A DNA stretch of 5,887 bases, from positions 1-5,887 of the forward strand of contig JAPKGY010000233.1 of NCBI GenBank assembly GCA_026647385.1. The letters are read 5' to 3'. Below the pieces are notes generated by a model. The model did no database searches. It was given only the letters and a program-made list of their open reading frames with translations, and had not been told where the DNA came from. This DNA comes from Phycisphaerae bacterium. GTDB taxonomy: Bacteria > Planctomycetota > Phycisphaerae > UBA1845 > PWPN01. The position numbers and the translations under genes are program-made. This document shows, in pieces, positions 5,242 to 5,887 of this stretch (its first letter is position 1; each line of letters opens with the position of its first letter).

Positions 5242-5887
5242 TCAATCCTGGTAGACTGGGCATAGACGATCTACCAGCATCTCCACGCCAATAGCGTCAC
5301 ACCCAGGTCCAAAAGGTGGGTCCCATGCTCCAGAACAATGTGCCATCTCGTGGATTGCCACGCTGACCCTAGTGCCCCATGAACTGAGGGGGCCATTGGG
5401 ATTGCTCGTGCAGAACGTGATGTGGTTTCCCAGTCCGAAGAAACACGATGTGCCGACGCCCAACGCAGTTGGGGGACACTGGCAGGTGCAGTGGACGTGC
5501 GGCCGGTTGTTCTTGCATCGGGAACTCATCTTCGCCAGGGTCGCCTCAATGCACGAACGTTTGCCCAGGCTGGGTGGAATCCAAAGATCAGGGTCATTCT
5601 GCAACGCGTCTAGCGCATAATCAATACAAGAACAGCCAGCATCTATTGCGTTCTCAAACATCTGTTGCTGCGCGCTGTCGCATCCTTTGCCTGGCGTCAA
5701 CCCAAAGGGATCCGTGTCGTTCGTGGGCCTGTTGTTGACATACACATAGGTGTCTTGCCGCAAGGCCTCCTTGCTGAGGGGATCACGCGCAAGGAAACGA
5801 GTCGGTGCAACCCGAGGTTGGTGCATCGGCATCTTTGTCCTGGCGGTATGATTGACTGATCGCAACTGGACCGCGCCGGGTTCACCG
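5242..5887 (-). CDS. RHS repeat-associated core protein, C-terminal part with HExxH metallopeptidase-like tip (partial)
   Basis: The reading frame is open to the right edge of the window, so only the C-terminal 214 or so residues are seen. RFLARDPLSKEALRQDTYVY, then VNNRPTNDTDPFGL, matches the end of the RHS core (GRFLsrDP, then YVYVxNxPxNxxDPfGL). After this hallmark comes a variable domain of about 150 residues, where RHS proteins carry toxins or other effectors. This one contains VAIHEMAHCSG (codons 5338-5352 for HEMAH), a gluzincin-like HExxH motif in a predicted helix. A GVEMLVD segment follows 19 residues later and could give the third zinc ligand. Thirteen cysteines, including HCTCQC, suggest a disulfide-rich fold acting outside the cytoplasm. 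The downstream lipoprotein may be co-transcribed. The RHS assignment is firm; peptidase activity is inferred from the motif, and target and toxicity are unknown. Confidence 0.8.
   Translation of the reverse strand, partial: GEPGAVQLRSVNHTARTKMPMHQPRVAPTRFLARDPLSKEALRQDTYVYVNNRPTNDTDPFGLTPGKGCDSAQQQMFENAIDAGCSCIDYALDALQNDPDLWIPPSLGKRSCIEATLAKMSSRCKNNRPHVHCTCQCPPTALGVGTSCFFGLGNHITFCTSNPNGPLSSWGTRVSVAIHEMAHCSGAWDPPFGPGCDAIGVEMLVDRLCPVYQD

Overview
The window is GC-rich bacterial DNA with every supportable gene on the minus strand, so it reads right to left. The mix of an RHS-family protein, a lipoprotein and a formylmethanofuran-dehydrogenase-B-like (FwdB-like) subunit in GC-rich DNA would suit a Planctomycetota-type or similar environmental bacterium. 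That placement is an inference; nothing here fixes the taxon.

Right part (5887 to 4525): the 3' end of an RHS-repeat protein whose variable tip carries an HEMAH zinc-metallopeptidase motif and many cysteines. It is followed after 98 bp by a 206-residue lipoprotein of unknown family. The pair has the layout of a polymorphic toxin followed by an immunity or accessory gene, but this is only a hypothesis.

Middle (4524 to 4009): an intergenic region. It holds a perfect 26-bp palindrome (4461-4486), a stretch with no clear gene, and a tandem 31-bp repeat (4183-4265). Each repeat unit consists of a -35-like hexamer, a TTGTGA..TCACG palindrome and an 8-nt tail. The unit nearest the operon forms a near-consensus sigma70-type promoter (TTGACT, 17 nt, TATACT) whose spacer is exactly the palindrome. 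The palindrome resembles Rex or CRP/FNR-family operators. The predicted leader is about 163 nt.

Left part (4008 to 15): a tightly coupled four-gene operon. In order it encodes a HydB-like 4Fe-4S subunit (348 aa), a HydG-like FAD/NAD(P)/[2Fe-2S] reductase (276 aa), an FwdB-like molybdopterin-oxidoreductase homologue (605 aa), and a short polyferredoxin (103 aa). The junctions are a 4-bp overlap, an 11-bp overlap and a 1-bp gap, and each start has a purine-rich ribosome binding site exactly 7 nt upstream.

The first two proteins are the NAD(P)H-oxidising or -reducing module known from group 3b [NiFe] hydrogenases (sulfhydrogenase beta and gamma) and from AsrAB. No hydrogenase delta or alpha gene follows inside the window. 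Instead there is an FwdB-like subunit that keeps its N-terminal [4Fe-4S] cysteines but has no Cys, Sec or Ser where the Mo/W ligand is expected. The likely picture is a soluble NAD(P)-linked electron-transfer complex whose terminal catalytic partner is either this unusual subunit or a gene beyond the left edge. Regulation by a redox-sensing repressor would fit.
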